Of a stretch of 64,000 nt of DNA, positions 11,135 through 25,320 are shown one piece after another. Location: assembly GCA_029931535.1 (NCBI GenBank), contig JAQPZY010001621.1, positions 4,502,001-4,566,000 on the forward strand, in the 5' to 3' direction. The stretch is from Margaritifera margaritifera. Taxonomy: Eukaryota; Mollusca; Bivalvia; Unionida; Margaritiferidae. The first letter of the stretch is position 1, and every line of letters starts with the position of its first letter. Both the position numbers and the translations under genes were made by a program. The notes under the pieces were generated by a model. The model searched no databases. It saw nothing but the letters and a program-made list of their open reading frames with translations, and was not told the DNA's origin.

Positions 11135-12160
11135 TCAGGCAAATCTCTTAGATGTGATTATGTAATTATGGACCGCCATGAACATCTCCTCGTTGACCTC
11201 AACCGAGTGCAAGGGATTACCCATTAATAACGAAGATATATCTGTGATATGGGGCAATAATCCTATTGTTCGGTTTCTGAGAGTAACATATTTTGTACAG
11301 TCTAAAAGAAAATGCTTAGCGGTTTCTGATTCACCGCATAAATATCTATTGCTAGATGACAAATGGTTTTTGAAAAGATCGTCGTTCAATAAACTACAAC
11401 CAAGTCGAAGTCTTGTGTGCATAATTTGTGCTATTCTTTCTCCTTGATAGTAATAGATTGGGATTTTTCCTCGGTTCATATTTAGGTGTGGTTTAAAAGA
11501 GTGCAACCAAGGATTGTTTCGAACTTCAACAGAAAGAAGATTCTATTCAGCAACAGACTTTGGTAAAAATTAACTTTGATATAGATTAGTCCTGGCGAAG
11601 GGCGTTTGGTTGTTTATTCCATCCCGAAGTTGTCCATTACTTACCTGCTGGACACTTGGCGGAATCAAATCCCGCATATATCCTAGAGCCATGTCATGTT
11701 ACATTTTAAAAAAATGTTATCATTCTGTGTTTGTAGCGCCTTGTTGAAAGTCTTTCCCATTTCGGCTCCTCCAAAATTCTAACATATGATGTAGATTTTG
11801 TTGCCCCACAAACGATTAAACCTGCTTCAGCTTGTATTTTTGCTACTTCATCTTTTTTTATTCTGGGTGCAATTATCCCAGATAATATCTCCATACTCCA
11901 AAAGAGGTCTTATAAAGGTGAACCAAGGAAGTTCTAATGACTTTCTATCAAGTTTACATTTCAAACTTCATAGCATGGCTAACTTGTACCATGCCATTGT
12001 AATTATTTCCTGTATATGTATATGCCAAGATACGGATTCATGTAAAATTAGGTCCAAATGTTTATGCGAAGTGATATTCCTAATAACCGTGTCATTCATT
12101 AAAAGCTGTGGGTGTTGTTCTCTTTTAGATTTTCTGTATATGGTCATGTTCCTCCTGTAA
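11135..12160 (-). pseudogene. LINE-B: 3' half of a second LINE family
   Basis: The minus strand reads, in order: REQHPQLLMNDTVI with SHKHLDLI, LKCKLDRKSLE, FTFIRPLLEYGDIIWDNCT, IQAEAGLIVCGATKSTS, SFKPHLNMN, MHTRLRLGCSLLNDDLF, YLCGESETAKHFLLDCTKY and RNRTIGLLP. This is the post-palm region of a LINE with the terminal cysteine/histidine motif (C..C...H...C). Frameshifts occur near 11900 and 11700. Related copies of the end are at 16260-16500. Confidence 0.8.
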
Positions 12161-12354
12161 ACGCGTATTACTTACTGTCTGACATTATTACAATATTGTA
12201 TGTATAATTTTCTTTCAATACCTCATATTTCAATGTTTGCAATATTATGCCTTCATTACTTACATCAGCCTCATTATTAAATTAAATATTATTGTTAATG
12301 AGGAGAGAGCTTGAAATATGCTGGTTGCTTAATCCTCTATATATATTGTTTGAT
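12161..12354. other. No gene seen
   Basis: AT-rich spacer before the pyrimidine-rich array. Confidence 0.5.
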
Positions 12355-12566
12355 TTTATCTACTTTTATCTACTTTTATGTACCTTTATGTACTTTTATC
12401 TACTTTTATGTACTTTTATCTACTTTTATGTACTTTTATGTACTTTTATCTACTTTTATGTACTTTTATCTACTTTTATGTACTTTTATGTACTTTTATC
12501 TACTTTTATGTACTTTTATGTACTTTTATCTACTTTTATGTACTTTTATCTACTTTTATGTACTTT
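12355..12566. repeat. tacttttatg/tacttttatc array
   Basis: About 21 copies of a decamer alternating tacttttatc and tacttttatg. All three forward frames stay open because stops are absent from the unit, which gives false Phe/Tyr/Leu-rich proteins. Confidence 0.97.
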
Positions 12567-14420
<1,854 letters not shown>

Positions 14421-14519
14421 GTAATAAATACAGAGTATCGAGTTTTCGATTTTTTTCATCGAGAACCGAGGAGACAAAATATTAACCTTTGCAAATTTTC
14501 ATTTTTTTTCGGCATTAAA

Positions 14520-14880
14520 AAAGGTAAATATAATGAATTACAATTTCACTTTTTGTGACTATAATTATTATTGTAGTGGGAAAATACATTTGATAAAACT
14601 TCTGTAGATTGTGACTAATTTAATTATTATTAATGTAGGGAAAATATACATTTGGTAAAGCAGCCACTGATACTTCTGTTGATTGTGACTATAATTATTA
14701 ATGTAGGGAAAAATGTTATGATAAGGCAGCCACTGCAACATCTGTAGATAGTGTTATAATTATTAATATAGCTGAAAAATGCTGTTGATAAAGCAGCCAT
14801 TACTTCATCTCTACATTATGTTATAATTCTTAATGTTGGGGAAAATGCTTTTGATAAAGCAACCACCACATCTTCTGTAT
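14520..14880. repeat. Degenerate 70-80-bp tandem repeat, about five copies
   Basis: Units contain 'attattaatgtaggg', 'gataaagcagccac' and 'cttctgtagattgtg' in the same order, with strong divergence. Confidence 0.75.
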
Positions 14881-15879
14881 ATTTGATATTTATCCTCTCA
14901 TATGATGGCAAAGAATCGAAATTTCCAATGGTTCTCTTTTTAAATTCCGAAATATTCACAAGATTTATAATAATATTTCGATACAATCCACAGATTGAAA
15001 TATTAGCCATAAGAAACTGTCGTATAAGCTTTGAGAGGGATTTCACTATGCTTCCAGTTCCGTGACTTTGATAAAGATCTATCATAACGTGGAAATTAGC
15101 TTTAATATATATGTTAACATGATTATCTATACGTGATGACAAATCTATATACTAAGTTTATTATATTGTAGCAACATGTCGATATATTGATATAAATATA
15201 TACATTTGTCATCGTGCTTACTTAATCATGTCAATACTAGTATATAGCGACCATTAACTCGTCTTGTTGACGTAAATGACGTCGTCTGGATCACGTATGC
15301 TATAGAAATATCTCGCCATGACGACGGCAGCTTCGTCCTTCCACCAGTATTGGGTTGGTTTAAACAGTATTTATTGAGCACCGTCATCAACATCGTCATA
15401 AAAATAAATAAAAAAAAACAAAAAAAAAAAAAAAAAAGAAAGAAAGAAAAGAACAACATAATAGAATCAAAGTATGGTTTATACGGGTTCGAGCAGCAAG
15501 CAAGTTTGCTTATCTAAAGTTCTCTTCGACTGAAAATGTTGATTGCATCGATATAATATCATTTTGACTGACATGATCAAAATCTGTAGAACTGAAGCTA
15601 CAAAATTGTATAATGTAAATGCAATATAACCGAAAGGAGACAAAATATAAATTAAAAATTACTGAAAATTCAAAGATTTGGAGAAAATGACGGGGTGATA
15701 ATGGCAGAAATTGAATGAAGAAAGCAGAAAAAGAGAGAAAAGAAACACGCATGATAGAGTCTTAAGAATGCACACTATTAAATATGTATACAAAAAGTGT
15801 TTTTCATGGTCTTGTAAATCTCTTGGGAAATAACAAAGGAACAAAATAAACCAGTGATGTTTTATATAAATCTTATACT
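14881..15879. other. No gene seen
   Basis: AT-rich sequence with an A-rich stretch at 15409-15450. Open frames are short and unrecognised. Confidence 0.5.
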
Positions 15880-16220
15880 GCAAATGATAAATGTGTGGAC
15901 TGCATTGAATATTTCCTCATTTGCCTCCTGTTTTAGTAAGGGACTACCCATTAAAAATGATAAATGTGAGGACTACATTGAATATTTCCTCATTTGCCTC
16001 CTGTTTTAGCAAGGGACTACCCTTTAAGAATGATAAATGTGAGGACTGCATTGAATATTTATTTGCCTCCTGTTTTAGCAAGGGACTACCCATTAAAAAT
16101 GATAAATGTGAGGACTGCATTGAATATTTCCTCATTTGCCTCCTGTTTTAGCAAGGGACTACCCATTAAAAATGATAAATGTGTGGACTGCATGCAAGGG
16201 ACTACCCATTAAGAGTAAGA
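15880..16220. repeat. 73-bp minisatellite derived from the LINE-B C-terminus
   Basis: Four to five copies of a 60-73-bp unit. On the minus strand a unit reads GSPLLKQEANEEIFNAVLTF, which aligns with GNPLHSVEVNEEMFMAVHNY at the LINE-B C-terminus (11135-11240). The next piece of LINE-B follows at 16260, so the array occupies its natural place in this copy. Confidence 0.85.
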
Positions 16221-16239
16221 ATATGTTAGTATCAAGAAG

Positions 16240-16500
16240 CAAATTTCCATTTTTTTTATATTACATATATCATGACGTCCGTACGTCTGGCAAATTTCCT
16301 ATGGTGCGATTTCTCCAAACAGTATATTTTGGACAATCCCAGAGGTAAAGTTTGAAGGTTTCTACTTCAACCAAGAACATGTATTGTCTGGTGATATATG
16401 ATTTGTATAATATTCGGATTTAGTGAGCTGTAACCCAATCACAATCTTGCATATAAGATCTGGGAACTAAACTCTCTCTGGTAGTAATTACCGTATATAT
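16240..16500 (-). pseudogene. LINE-B, second 3'-end copy
   Basis: The minus strand reads QYMFLVEVETFKLYLWDCPK, then YTVWRNRTIGNLPDVRT, parallel to YLCGESETAKHFLLDCTKY and RNRTIGLLPHIT in LINE-B. The coding sequence is broken and truncated upstream. Confidence 0.7.
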
Positions 16501-16605
16501 AGCCCGAATCCAAATGCAAAGAACATAGACCCTGATCTGCCGTCGCATAATACACCGGCAGATCAGGGTCTATGTTGTTTGTTGTACTGATTAGTCCTTA
16601 CAAAC
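16490..16605. mobile_element. Palindromic (foldback) element, copy 1
   Basis: A near-perfect hairpin at 16522-16576 has arms aacatagaccctgatctgcc and complement. The whole 115-bp neighbourhood is an inverted copy of 35160-35275. Confidence 0.85.
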
Positions 16606-16985
16606 TACATAGATGTAGTAAAGCAGCCGTTATTCGCATTGGCACAGAATGGAGAAAAGATCCATGTAAATCCACCATTTTTGCCTTTAAAAATACGTAA
16701 TAACTCGTGGCTTCGCCACTTGTGACAATACAATGTTTCCCACTTCTCTCGCGAAATATTTCCTTATATCTACTAAAAAAAAAAACTATATATTCTCTAT
16801 ATATTTCCAGACATTTAAAGTAGAAAGTGATACCGTAGAATCCACATGGCTAGAGATTTCACTCTGTAAATCAAAACCCTTTCTTTCTGTTGCTCAGTTT
16901 ACCCAAACTTGCCTGCTGCTTGGATTGGCAATCTCCAAAACCTAATTTGGAATTATTATAATCGGTGATAGATTTTTGTTAATCA
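16606..16985. other. No gene seen
   Basis: AT-rich spacer with one unrecognised 70-codon frame. Confidence 0.5.
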
Positions 16986-17700
16986 AAATCATAAAAAATG
17001 GGTGAACATGATTGTTTCTCATAACCTTACCCAGCTTGCCAATAAACCAACAAGAGTAACTAAGTCAACATATACTTTGATTGATCATATTTACATTACT
17101 CATCCATAGTCCATATCCGAAATCATTATAACATGCTTAGTTCTAAGTGACCATTATCCAGCCTGCGTGCCGCGAAATCATTATAACATGCTTAGCTCTA
17201 AGTGACCATTATCCAGCCTGCGTGCCGCGAAATCAATTCGTCAAACCATAAAAAATACCCATAAAAATAGTATAAATCATTCAGTCCTTTTGATAATGAT
17301 TTGTTCATTTATAAACTCTCCTCAGCGTTCGAGAACTCATCATTTCTATCACTCTATTCGGACAATGTGTTAAAAGTTTGCTCTAACAGGTTTTTATCCT
17401 TACTTAATACACAGGCTCCACTAAAATTCAAAATTGTTGAGCGATACACACAACAGGAATGGTACACTGATGATATAAAAATAGCGAGTAAATTACATGA
17501 CGTCCATCACCAGATTGGCAGAATTATAAGACCTCAGTACAACGTCTCCTATTAAGGAATGTAATAGAAAGTATTACTCTAGTTTAATTTCTGGTAAAAA
17601 CAACATAAAGCTCATCCAGAAGCATTTCAAGGATATTAAAGCATCCAATTATTTTTCTATCCCTCATGAAATAACTGTAAATAATTAAACTGTACATAAT
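16986..17700 (+). pseudogene. LINE-C: endonuclease end and linker
   Basis: The plus strand reads HNLTQLANKPTRVTK, then STYTLIDHIYITHP, the typical C-terminal part of a LINE endonuclease ('PTRVT..S.TLIDHI'). It continues with LSDHYPACVPR, then SLLNTQAPLKFKIVERYTQQ, EWYTDDIK and NRKYYSSLISGKNN, the linker toward RT. The RT itself is absent. A 60-bp tandem duplication (17114-17232) lies inside the coding part. Confidence 0.75.
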
Positions 17701-17789
17701 GAATACTAAATTGCAAATAGGATGAATGAATGAATTTTCGTATAATAGATACGAAAATTCATTCAATCGCCTTCATTCAAATGTTGTTT

Positions 17790-18130
17790 CTACTGTCAAG
17801 AGAGTTGTATACGCATTTTTTTTGCGATGCAAAAGGCTCTGTCGTCCAGATACCTGTGTCTAACTCTGCTAGAGTCATTAGACATTTTTATGCCTCCACA
17901 GTGTTGCCAAAAGTTGTGGAACACTACTGAACTACCCGTCCGCGCAACTGTACCCTAGGTATCCATCTACTCCATGACAACGCACCGGCGCATAAATCCG
18001 CCACCGTCACCGACGTCCTGAAGGAACCCAGCATCCAAACTTAGCCACTTCCTCCATACAGCTCTGATTTAGCTCCAAGTGATTTTTGTCTGAATTCCGT
18101 TATCAAAGATTCGCTGAAGGGCAACATGTG
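17790..18130 (+). pseudogene. mariner-type transposase C-terminal relic
   Basis: The plus strand reads NSARVIRHFYASTVLPKVVE, then after a stop LHLLHDNAPAHKSAT, then PLPPYSSDLAPSDF. The second catalytic Asp (HDN) and the third (PSD) are separated by 34 residues, the DD34D spacing of mariner transposases. Two stop codons interrupt the frame and the first catalytic region is missing. It follows LINE-C without a visible terminal repeat. Confidence 0.8.
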
Positions 18131-18254
18131 AGTGTGTCAGACACTGTGGTAAATAAGAGTTTTTTCTATGTACATATACGTTGCATTTAGAGTTTAATAT
18201 TCCATTATTTGAGGACTACAAATAAAATTGGTTGATTCGACCAAATGTATTATC

Positions 18255-18268
18255 CTCAGAAAATAAAG

Positions 18269-18322
<54 letters not shown>
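18255..18322 (+). repeat. (ATT)n after an AATAAAG, possible LINE 3' terminus
   Basis: cagaaaataaagg is followed by about 17 ATT units; the same stretch with a shorter tract is at 22208-22247. Confidence 0.8.
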
Positions 18323-18323
<1 letters not shown>

Positions 18324-18480
18324 CTAAAATAGGGGAGGAAAACCCAGCTAAGACTACATCTAAACACCGTAAACCATACTGGTGGCATCTACAAAGAAAA
18401 ACACTAAACATGCAGCCGATTATGGCAGAAGTAACAACTTCTTTACTTGGGATTATATACGAAGCATTTACATGAGTTGC

Positions 18481-18690
18481 TCACAGATCAGGTTTTAAAG
18501 AGACATTTGACATTGTTACAAAATACCTGGTTGTTTGAAAGTTGTTTGGGAGAGAATTCCAGAATGTTGCTGCTGCATACCTGAAAGACTGTAGCTCATA
18601 CCTGGTTGTTCCTACATTTAGAATCTCCATGGTGTTTGCACACGTACAATAATAAGTGGAATTCGATTTGGCTTTGAACGAAATACTCAC
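18481..18690 (-). pseudogene. LINE C-terminal fragment
   Basis: The minus strand reads ELQSFRYAAATFWNSLPNNF, the conserved 'SFRYAAP.LWNSLP' end of CR1/L2-type LINE polyproteins. The homologous stretch is at 22425-22560. Confidence 0.75.
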
Positions 18691-18774
18691 ATAACGGCAA
18701 AAAAGTCGGTTAGAAAGAACGTATTCACTGTTAAATGCGAGTATTCGAGTTCCGACACGGATGATGTTTTTTTT

Positions 18775-18805
<31 letters not shown>

Positions 18806-19649
18806 CTTTGGCTTTTTTATATTAATTTTTTAAATTTTTTTGTTAACAAATGTGCAAATTAACTTTCGCCAGAGCAGATATAACGTAGCTTACTGACTGG
18901 CATAGCACATGATATACAATCGGGGTATTAAATGTCGACATCTACCTCATGTGAATTAGTGTTGATTTTTAGTGCATGCTGAAGATTTCGTGTAAAATGG
19001 TTGAAAAATGTTAAAGTGATGACAATTGGAATTTGTATATGATATTTAGTGGCAGTCAGCGAGGTGACGGACATTAGGCCTGATTGTCTGACAAGCTTCC
19101 AGTACACCTGTAAGTCACGTGAAGTCCCACACCTTTGTCAGCGAAGTCGGTGGTCCATAGGCTGGCACAGGTGTTAGGGTTTGACTGACATACGGTGATA
19201 CGTCACATATATCAACTGACCGATCTTAGGACAATATCCAGATGCCTGAAATATCCCCTGACGAGGTGTTAATCATTATTGTACAGAGACTAATTGTCAA
19301 TCTGGATTTTTTTATATCTACTTTTAATAATCTGATGCGATTGTGTGCACACAACAAGTCTTATACCATGTGTTGGTAATTGGGATTGGGCTGGGGAAGG
19401 TTTTGACATAATCGCGTATAACAAGCTACTGGTATTTTTTCAGATCTCTTGTTTAAAATAAATTCTCTTTATTTCCGCGTCGATGCCTTTTCTTCTTTTT
19501 GTTACCAGAAATAAAAGTGTATGCCTTAAGCAAAACATCAGGTATTTTACAAAAGGGTAGTTATTTAAATTGACTCTACTATACATTATACGTCCCTTCT
19601 TGTTTGTACAGGTGGATATGTGTCATTACAATTTATGGATCATTTACTG

Positions 19650-19753
<104 letters not shown>

Positions 19754-19910
19754 CCTACACAATAAATGGAAACAGAAATGAATACATAACAAGTTTGAAA
19801 ATAAAAACTTTTTTGGGTAAAGGACAATTACCAAAAAGTCATCGATGTCACAGATCTGTAGAAAGCACATATAATATTGATGTAAAATAGAGTTGGAGCA
19901 TATACCACAA

Positions 19911-20665
19911 GACACAGGAATTAAGAGCAATTAACAGAATGTACATGAAAACACGTGAGAGTAAGACACAGGAATTAAGAGCAATTAACAGAATAGACAC
20001 AGGAATTAAGAGCAATTAACAGAATATACATGAAAACACGTGAGAGTAAGACACAGGAGTTAAGAGCAATTAACAGAATATACATGAAAACACATGAGAG
20101 TAAGACACTGGAATAAGGAACAATTAGCAGAATATGCATGAAAACACATGAGAGTAAGACACTGGAATAAGGAACAATTAGCAGAATATGCATGAAAACA
20201 CATGAGAGTAAGACACTGGAATAAGGAACAATTAGCAGAATATACATGAAAACACATGAGAGTAAGACACTGGAATAAGGAACAATTAGCAGAATATACA
20301 TGAAAACACATGAGAGTAAGACACTGGAATAAGGAACAATTAGCAGAATATGCATGAAAACACATGAGAGTAAGACACTGGAATAAGGAACAATTAGCAG
20401 AATATGCATGAAAACACATGAGAGTAAGACACTGGAATAAGGAACAATTAGCAGAATATACATGAAAACACATGAGAGTAAGACACTGGAATAAGGAACA
20501 ATTAGCAGAATATACATGAAAACACATGAGAGTAAGACACTGGAATAAGGAACAATTAGCAGAATATGCATGAAAACACATGAGAGTAAGACACTGGAAT
20601 AAGGAACAATTAGCAGAATATACATGAAAACATATGAGAACAAGACACAGGAATTGAAAGCAGCT
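19911..20665. repeat. 54-bp minisatellite, about 13 copies
   Basis: The unit begins aatatacatgaaaacacatg and contains 'gagagtaagacactgg'. The first copies (19911-20100) are older variants. 54 is divisible by three, so two minus-strand frames stay open for over 200 codons (Cys/Leu/Ser-rich); this is a repeat artefact. Confidence 0.97.
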
Positions 20666-20872
20666 GAAGCTAGACGCAAAACTACAAAAATAAAGCAACT
20701 AAAAGCTACAGGCAAAACATTCAGAATTAAAGCAACAAAAAGTTACAAGCAAAACAGCCAGGACTAAAGCAGCTAAAAGCTACAAGCAAATCTACAGAAC
20801 GTAAACACTATACATGCAGTGGAACTACAATAGTTAATATACATATATAGTAAGTATTTATCTAAAGGTCTG
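20666..20872. repeat. Degenerate short repeat block
   Basis: Loose copies of a 40-45-bp motif with 'aaagcaactaaaagctac' follow the 54-bp array. Confidence 0.6.
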
Positions 20873-21201
20873 ACTTAATGAATACTAGGCAATATAACCA
20901 TTAATATGTTGCAATGAATACTAGGCAATATAACCATTAATATGTTGCAATGAATACTAGGCAATATAACCATTAATATGTTGCAATGAATACTAGGCAA
21001 TATAACCATTAATATGTTGCAATGAATACTAGGCAATATAACCATTAATATGTTGCAATGGATACTAGGCAATATAACCATTAATATGTTGCAATGGATA
21101 CTAGGCAATATAACCATTAATATGTTGCAATGGATACTAGGCAATATAACCATTAATATGTTGCAATGAATATTAGGCAATATAACCATTAATATATTGC
21201 A
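20873..21201. repeat. 36-bp minisatellite, nine copies
   Basis: Unit tgaatactaggcaatataac followed by 'cattaatatgttgcaa'. Copies alternate tgaatac and tggatac. The frame stays open on the minus strand only because of unit length. Confidence 0.97.
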
Positions 21202-22082
21202 AAATCTATATTGGATTTTATATAATCATATATATTGTTGAATGATGTCCATTTCATCAGAAAACTGCAATCAATAATGACTTATGGTATGTACAATAAC
21301 AACAACAACAATAATAACAACAACAACAACAACAATGCATGTTACACATAAGATCTTCTCCACATTGAATAATGCAGATGTAGATCTATAAACATGTATA
21401 TGCATTTCACCCATTTACTAGATTTCTGTGCCACCATCCAATTCTATGTATATTAAAATGTTGAATGTGAACTAGCCATAGCCAACTGACTTTATGCAAG
21501 AAACTTCATTCATTCATCATGAAAATGTGTGTGTGTATGTGTGTGTGTGTACATGTAAGTATGCGTGTGGAATGGGACCTCTATATGGGCACACACAATT
21601 AATTCAATTCCCATAGGCCATTCACGCTTACATCTTATGAACGATCTATCCATGAGGAAATTATTAAAACGATGAAAATGATATACTGCGCGCCTCGTTT
21701 CTGATACAGATTCCGTTATAGGCAGAGCCCACTATAAAAATCCAGCCCGGTGAGATCTCTTCGTTTACATGCAGTAGTACATGTGCGGCGACGGCGATAA
21801 ATAAAAATAGTTTTTTCGTTTCAAGGCTACTAATGCGTATAAAGTACCCATACGCAGGCTTCTTCTGAAAAATTACGTTAATTTTTTTCGGGTAATTATT
21901 TTCAGCCAATCAGCCACCCCTTCATTCTTTTAAATACGGTATTTAAGATACCACCGCACAACGGCTGGTTCCGTAGCTCATAAACTAAATAGTTGTCTGT
22001 GACCATATGTGTATATGTATGTGGGTCTCAATATATATGTGTATGCGTGTATGTTTGTGTATATATATTATATCATTACATG
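21202..22082. other. No gene; (AAC)n and GT tracts
   Basis: Contains AAC-rich DNA at 21296-21335, a GT tract at 21527-21550 and an unassigned 81-codon minus frame (21664-21909) with a CCAAT-like and AT-rich region upstream of it. No recognised protein. Confidence 0.5.
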
Positions 22083-23520
22083 TGAGTGTGTCTAACACTG
22101 TGTTAAATAGGAGTTTTATATGTACATATGCGTTGCATTTTTAGGTTTTATATTCTATTATTTGAGGACTATATGTAAGATTGGTTGATTCTGAACCGAA
22201 TGTATTATCCTCAGAAAATAAAGTTATTATTATTATATTTTATTATGTAAAACAGGTGAGGAAAATCCAGACAAGAAAACATCTCAACAGGATAAGCCAA
22301 TACTGACGGCAACTACAAAGAAAAGCAATATTTATACATCACATTATGGCAGCAACAGCAGTAACAACTTCTTTACTTTGGTTTACATATGGAACATTTC
22401 CATAAATTGCTCCCAGATCAGGTTTTAAAGAGACATTTGACATTGTTAAAAAATACCTGGTTGTTTGAAAGTTGTTTGGGAGAGAATTCCAGAATGTTGC
22501 ATGCCTGAAAGACTGTAGCTCATACCTGATTGCTCATACATTTAGAATCTCCAAGGTGTTTGCACACCTACAAGAATAAGATGAATTCGACATTGGTTTG
22601 AACGAAATACTCACTTAACAAAGAAAGATTATTTGGAACAAACGTACTCACTGTTATATTGACCGTTACTTGCGAATATAATATTACGATACCGGCATCG
22701 GTTTTTGTTTTGTTTGTAACAAACGTGCAAATTAACCTATCGCCATAGTAGATATAACCACGCCTACTTGTTTGCATACCATAGGATATAAAATCAGGGT
22801 ATTTTATGTTGACACTTACCAATGTGAATTAGTGGTAGTTGTTAAGGATATATTGAACATTCCATGACAAATGGTAACATTTGTTTGAAGTTATTACAAT
22901 TTGAAATTTGTACATCATATATAGTGGCAGTTGGAGCGGTGACTGACTTTAGGTCTGATTGTCCGACAATCTTCCTGTAAATCACGTGCAGCCACACACC
23001 TTTGCCATTGATAGTATTGGTCTGCGGTTTATAGACATGCGCACACGTGTTAGGGTTTGACTGACATATGGCGAAACGTCACAAAAATCAACTGACCCCT
23101 ACAAGGACACTATCCCAATGCCTGAAATATCCCCTGACCAGGTGGTAATCCTTATTGTAAAGAGACTTATTGTCAATCTGGATTTATTTATCGATCTGAA
23201 ACACCCTGGTGCGACCGAGTGCACACAACACGTCGGTGACTTGTGTTGGTAATAAAGGGTGGAGGGGTGGTGGTGGTGTTTGTACAGGTATACAGGTAGA
23301 GAGGTGGCATTACAACTTATTGATCTTTAATTGTAAAAAAAAAAAAAAAAAACAGCAACAACAAAAAACAACACAACAACGTACGCAATGAATAGAAACA
23401 GGAATTAATACTCAACAAGTTAGAAAATAACATGATAACATGTTTTTTATTGGAGGGGAGGGGTAAATTACAATTACCAAAAAGTCCGCGCTACGACAGA
23501 TCAAATATGATGATATAATA
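22083..23520. repeat. Diverged direct duplication, copy 2
   Basis: Colinear partner of 18120-19890, about 3.9 kb downstream. It retains the LINE C-terminal fragment near 22425-22560 but lacks the long TA tract. A-rich DNA at 23336-23350 replaces the microsatellite of copy 1. Confidence 0.85.
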
Positions 23521-23853
23521 TGTTGTCGTGGCGTGGAACTCTTCGACTGTCTTACGATAAGCTAGTCTATTTTTCTGCTTTGTTCACTAAACAACCTTCT
23601 TCGGTGTGTTTTTTTTTTCTAGATCGATGTCAGTCAAGATGTATTATATTTGCTATATTCCACGATGAAACATTAATTAGGTAAACATTTTTTCCATGTG
23701 TGATGAAACATGGAATCATCGACAGTTATGTTTTTTTCTTCATGAGAAAAACAATATCCATTGGAAAGGAAGCAAAAGTTTTCTCATTCGTATCCAAAAG
23801 ACCTTTCATCAATCTTGCACCTGAAAGCGTAAAAATTCAGCTTTGGTTGTGGG
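23521..23853. other. No gene seen
   Basis: Unique-looking AT-rich sequence without a recognised frame. Confidence 0.45.
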
Positions 23854-24008
23854 CAGTAGCGTACTAACGGTGGGGCGAACGAGGCGTTTGCCCCGGGCGC
23901 CAGTAATCTTGGGGCGCCTAAACAGCTGATAAAAATTCGGGCTTCGTATTCTGGCCCTTTGGGCCATCATCGTCGCCCAGGGCGCCATTTACCCTTAGTA
24001 CGCCACTA
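23854..24008. mobile_element. hAT MITE, 155 bp, perfect 8-bp target duplication
   Basis: Ends are cagtagcgtactaa and ttagtacgccacta. Both sides carry gttgtggg (23846-23853, 24009-24016). The interior matches the MITE at 48080-48246 in the opposite orientation (shared 'ggccatcatcgtcg', 'cagctgat'). Confidence 0.93.
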
Positions 24009-24016
24009 GTTGTGGG

Positions 24017-24446
24017 TAACCATGAGAACGTAGGCGAGAGAATTTTCAAGGCTCAAGTTTAAGTTCTTTAATGGGAAAGCACAATGTTGGCTTGTCGACA
24101 TAACTTAACCAACTTACAAGTGTGTGTACATCAAGAAGAGCAATAAACAAACAAATAACAAGAACATGGAAAAAAGGTCGCATGTGGCATATGCTTTTAT
24201 ATTCAATCACTGATTCAAAGCAATGCTTGAAAGAAAAGTACAGTGCCATATTTTTCTTGTAGAAACATATCAGTATTTATCTACGATCTATGAAATATCG
24301 CTTTTCTTGAGTTCCATACCAATGCATACAAATTTTGCCACTGCATTAATTAATCAAGTTGTCAATAATTTTAAAAACTATATAATATAGGATTTGAAAG
24401 GTATTATCGCAGTAATGAATTTATATACTTATTCAGAGCAGGACAT
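24017..24446. other. No gene seen
   Basis: Unassigned sequence; one 67-codon minus frame with no recognised pattern. Confidence 0.45.
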
Positions 24447-24558
24447 ACAAACAAAAAGTGATAATGAGTTAAGTACAAATGAAACATTTTCAAAGTACAA
24501 GCACAAACAAAAAGTGATAATGAGTTAGTACAAATGAATCATTTTCAAAGTACAAGCA

Positions 24559-24590
<32 letters not shown>
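24447..24590. repeat. Two 60-70-bp direct repeats plus poly-A
   Basis: Two copies of a unit with 'acaaacaaaaagtgataatg' are followed by a run of about 30 A (24560-24589). Confidence 0.9.
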
Positions 24591-24603
24591 ACCAACAATG
24601 AAG

Positions 24604-24800
24604 CGATTCGCTTTCGTTGAGGCAAAAGACAATATCATCGTCCAAATGCACAAAAAACCTTCGTGGAAGCAAAAGACAATATCATCGTCCAAATGCATAA
24701 AAAAGCCGTTGTGGAAGCAAAAGACAATATCATCGTCCAAATGCACATAAAGCCTTCGTTGAAGCAAAAGAAAATATCATCGTCCAAATGCATAAAAAAC
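24604..24800. repeat. 48-bp minisatellite, four copies
   Basis: Unit contains gacaatatcatcgtccaaat. 48 is divisible by three, which explains the open frames on both strands. Confidence 0.95.
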
Positions 24801-24965
24801 AAACACACAAGATACGTCAGATGTACCACCAAATATCACGCCAAGATCTTCAAACGGGCAACACAAAAGCAGACAACAGAAGTGAACAACTCTGAGACGT
24901 AGCAGCCGATGGAAACCAATGTGGTGACATTATAACAGAAATTAAAGAAACTGCAGCTGCCAAAT

Positions 24966-25320
24966 TAAACCAAACTGTATCAAAACGTGATGACTTCGTA
25001 AATAAAAAACACGATAAACCAAACTGTATCAAAACGTGATGACTTGGTAAATAAAAAACACGATAAACCAAACTGTATCAAAACGTGATGACTTGGTAAA
25101 TAAAAAACACGATAAACCAAACTGTATCAAAACGTGATGACTTGGTAAATAAAAAACACGATAAACCAAACTGTATCAAAACGTGATGACTTGGTAAATA
25201 AAAAACACGATAAACCAAACTGTATCAAAACGTGATGACTTGGTAAATAAAAAACACGATAAAACAAACTGTATCAAAACGTGATGACTTGGTAAATAAA
25301 AAACACGATAAAACAAACAT
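24966..25320. repeat. 49-bp minisatellite, about seven copies
   Basis: Unit contains aaccaaactgtatcaaaacg and 'tgatgacttggtaaat'; copies are nearly identical. Confidence 0.97.

Noticed and set aside
19975..20715. 246-codon and 212-codon minus-strand frames resembling a membrane protein
   Set aside because: Translation of the 54-bp minisatellite; perfect 18-residue periodicity and no gene context.
21664..21909. 81-codon gene with CCAAT and AT-rich upstream region
   Set aside because: The promoter motifs are common by chance in AT-rich DNA and the protein matches nothing recognised.
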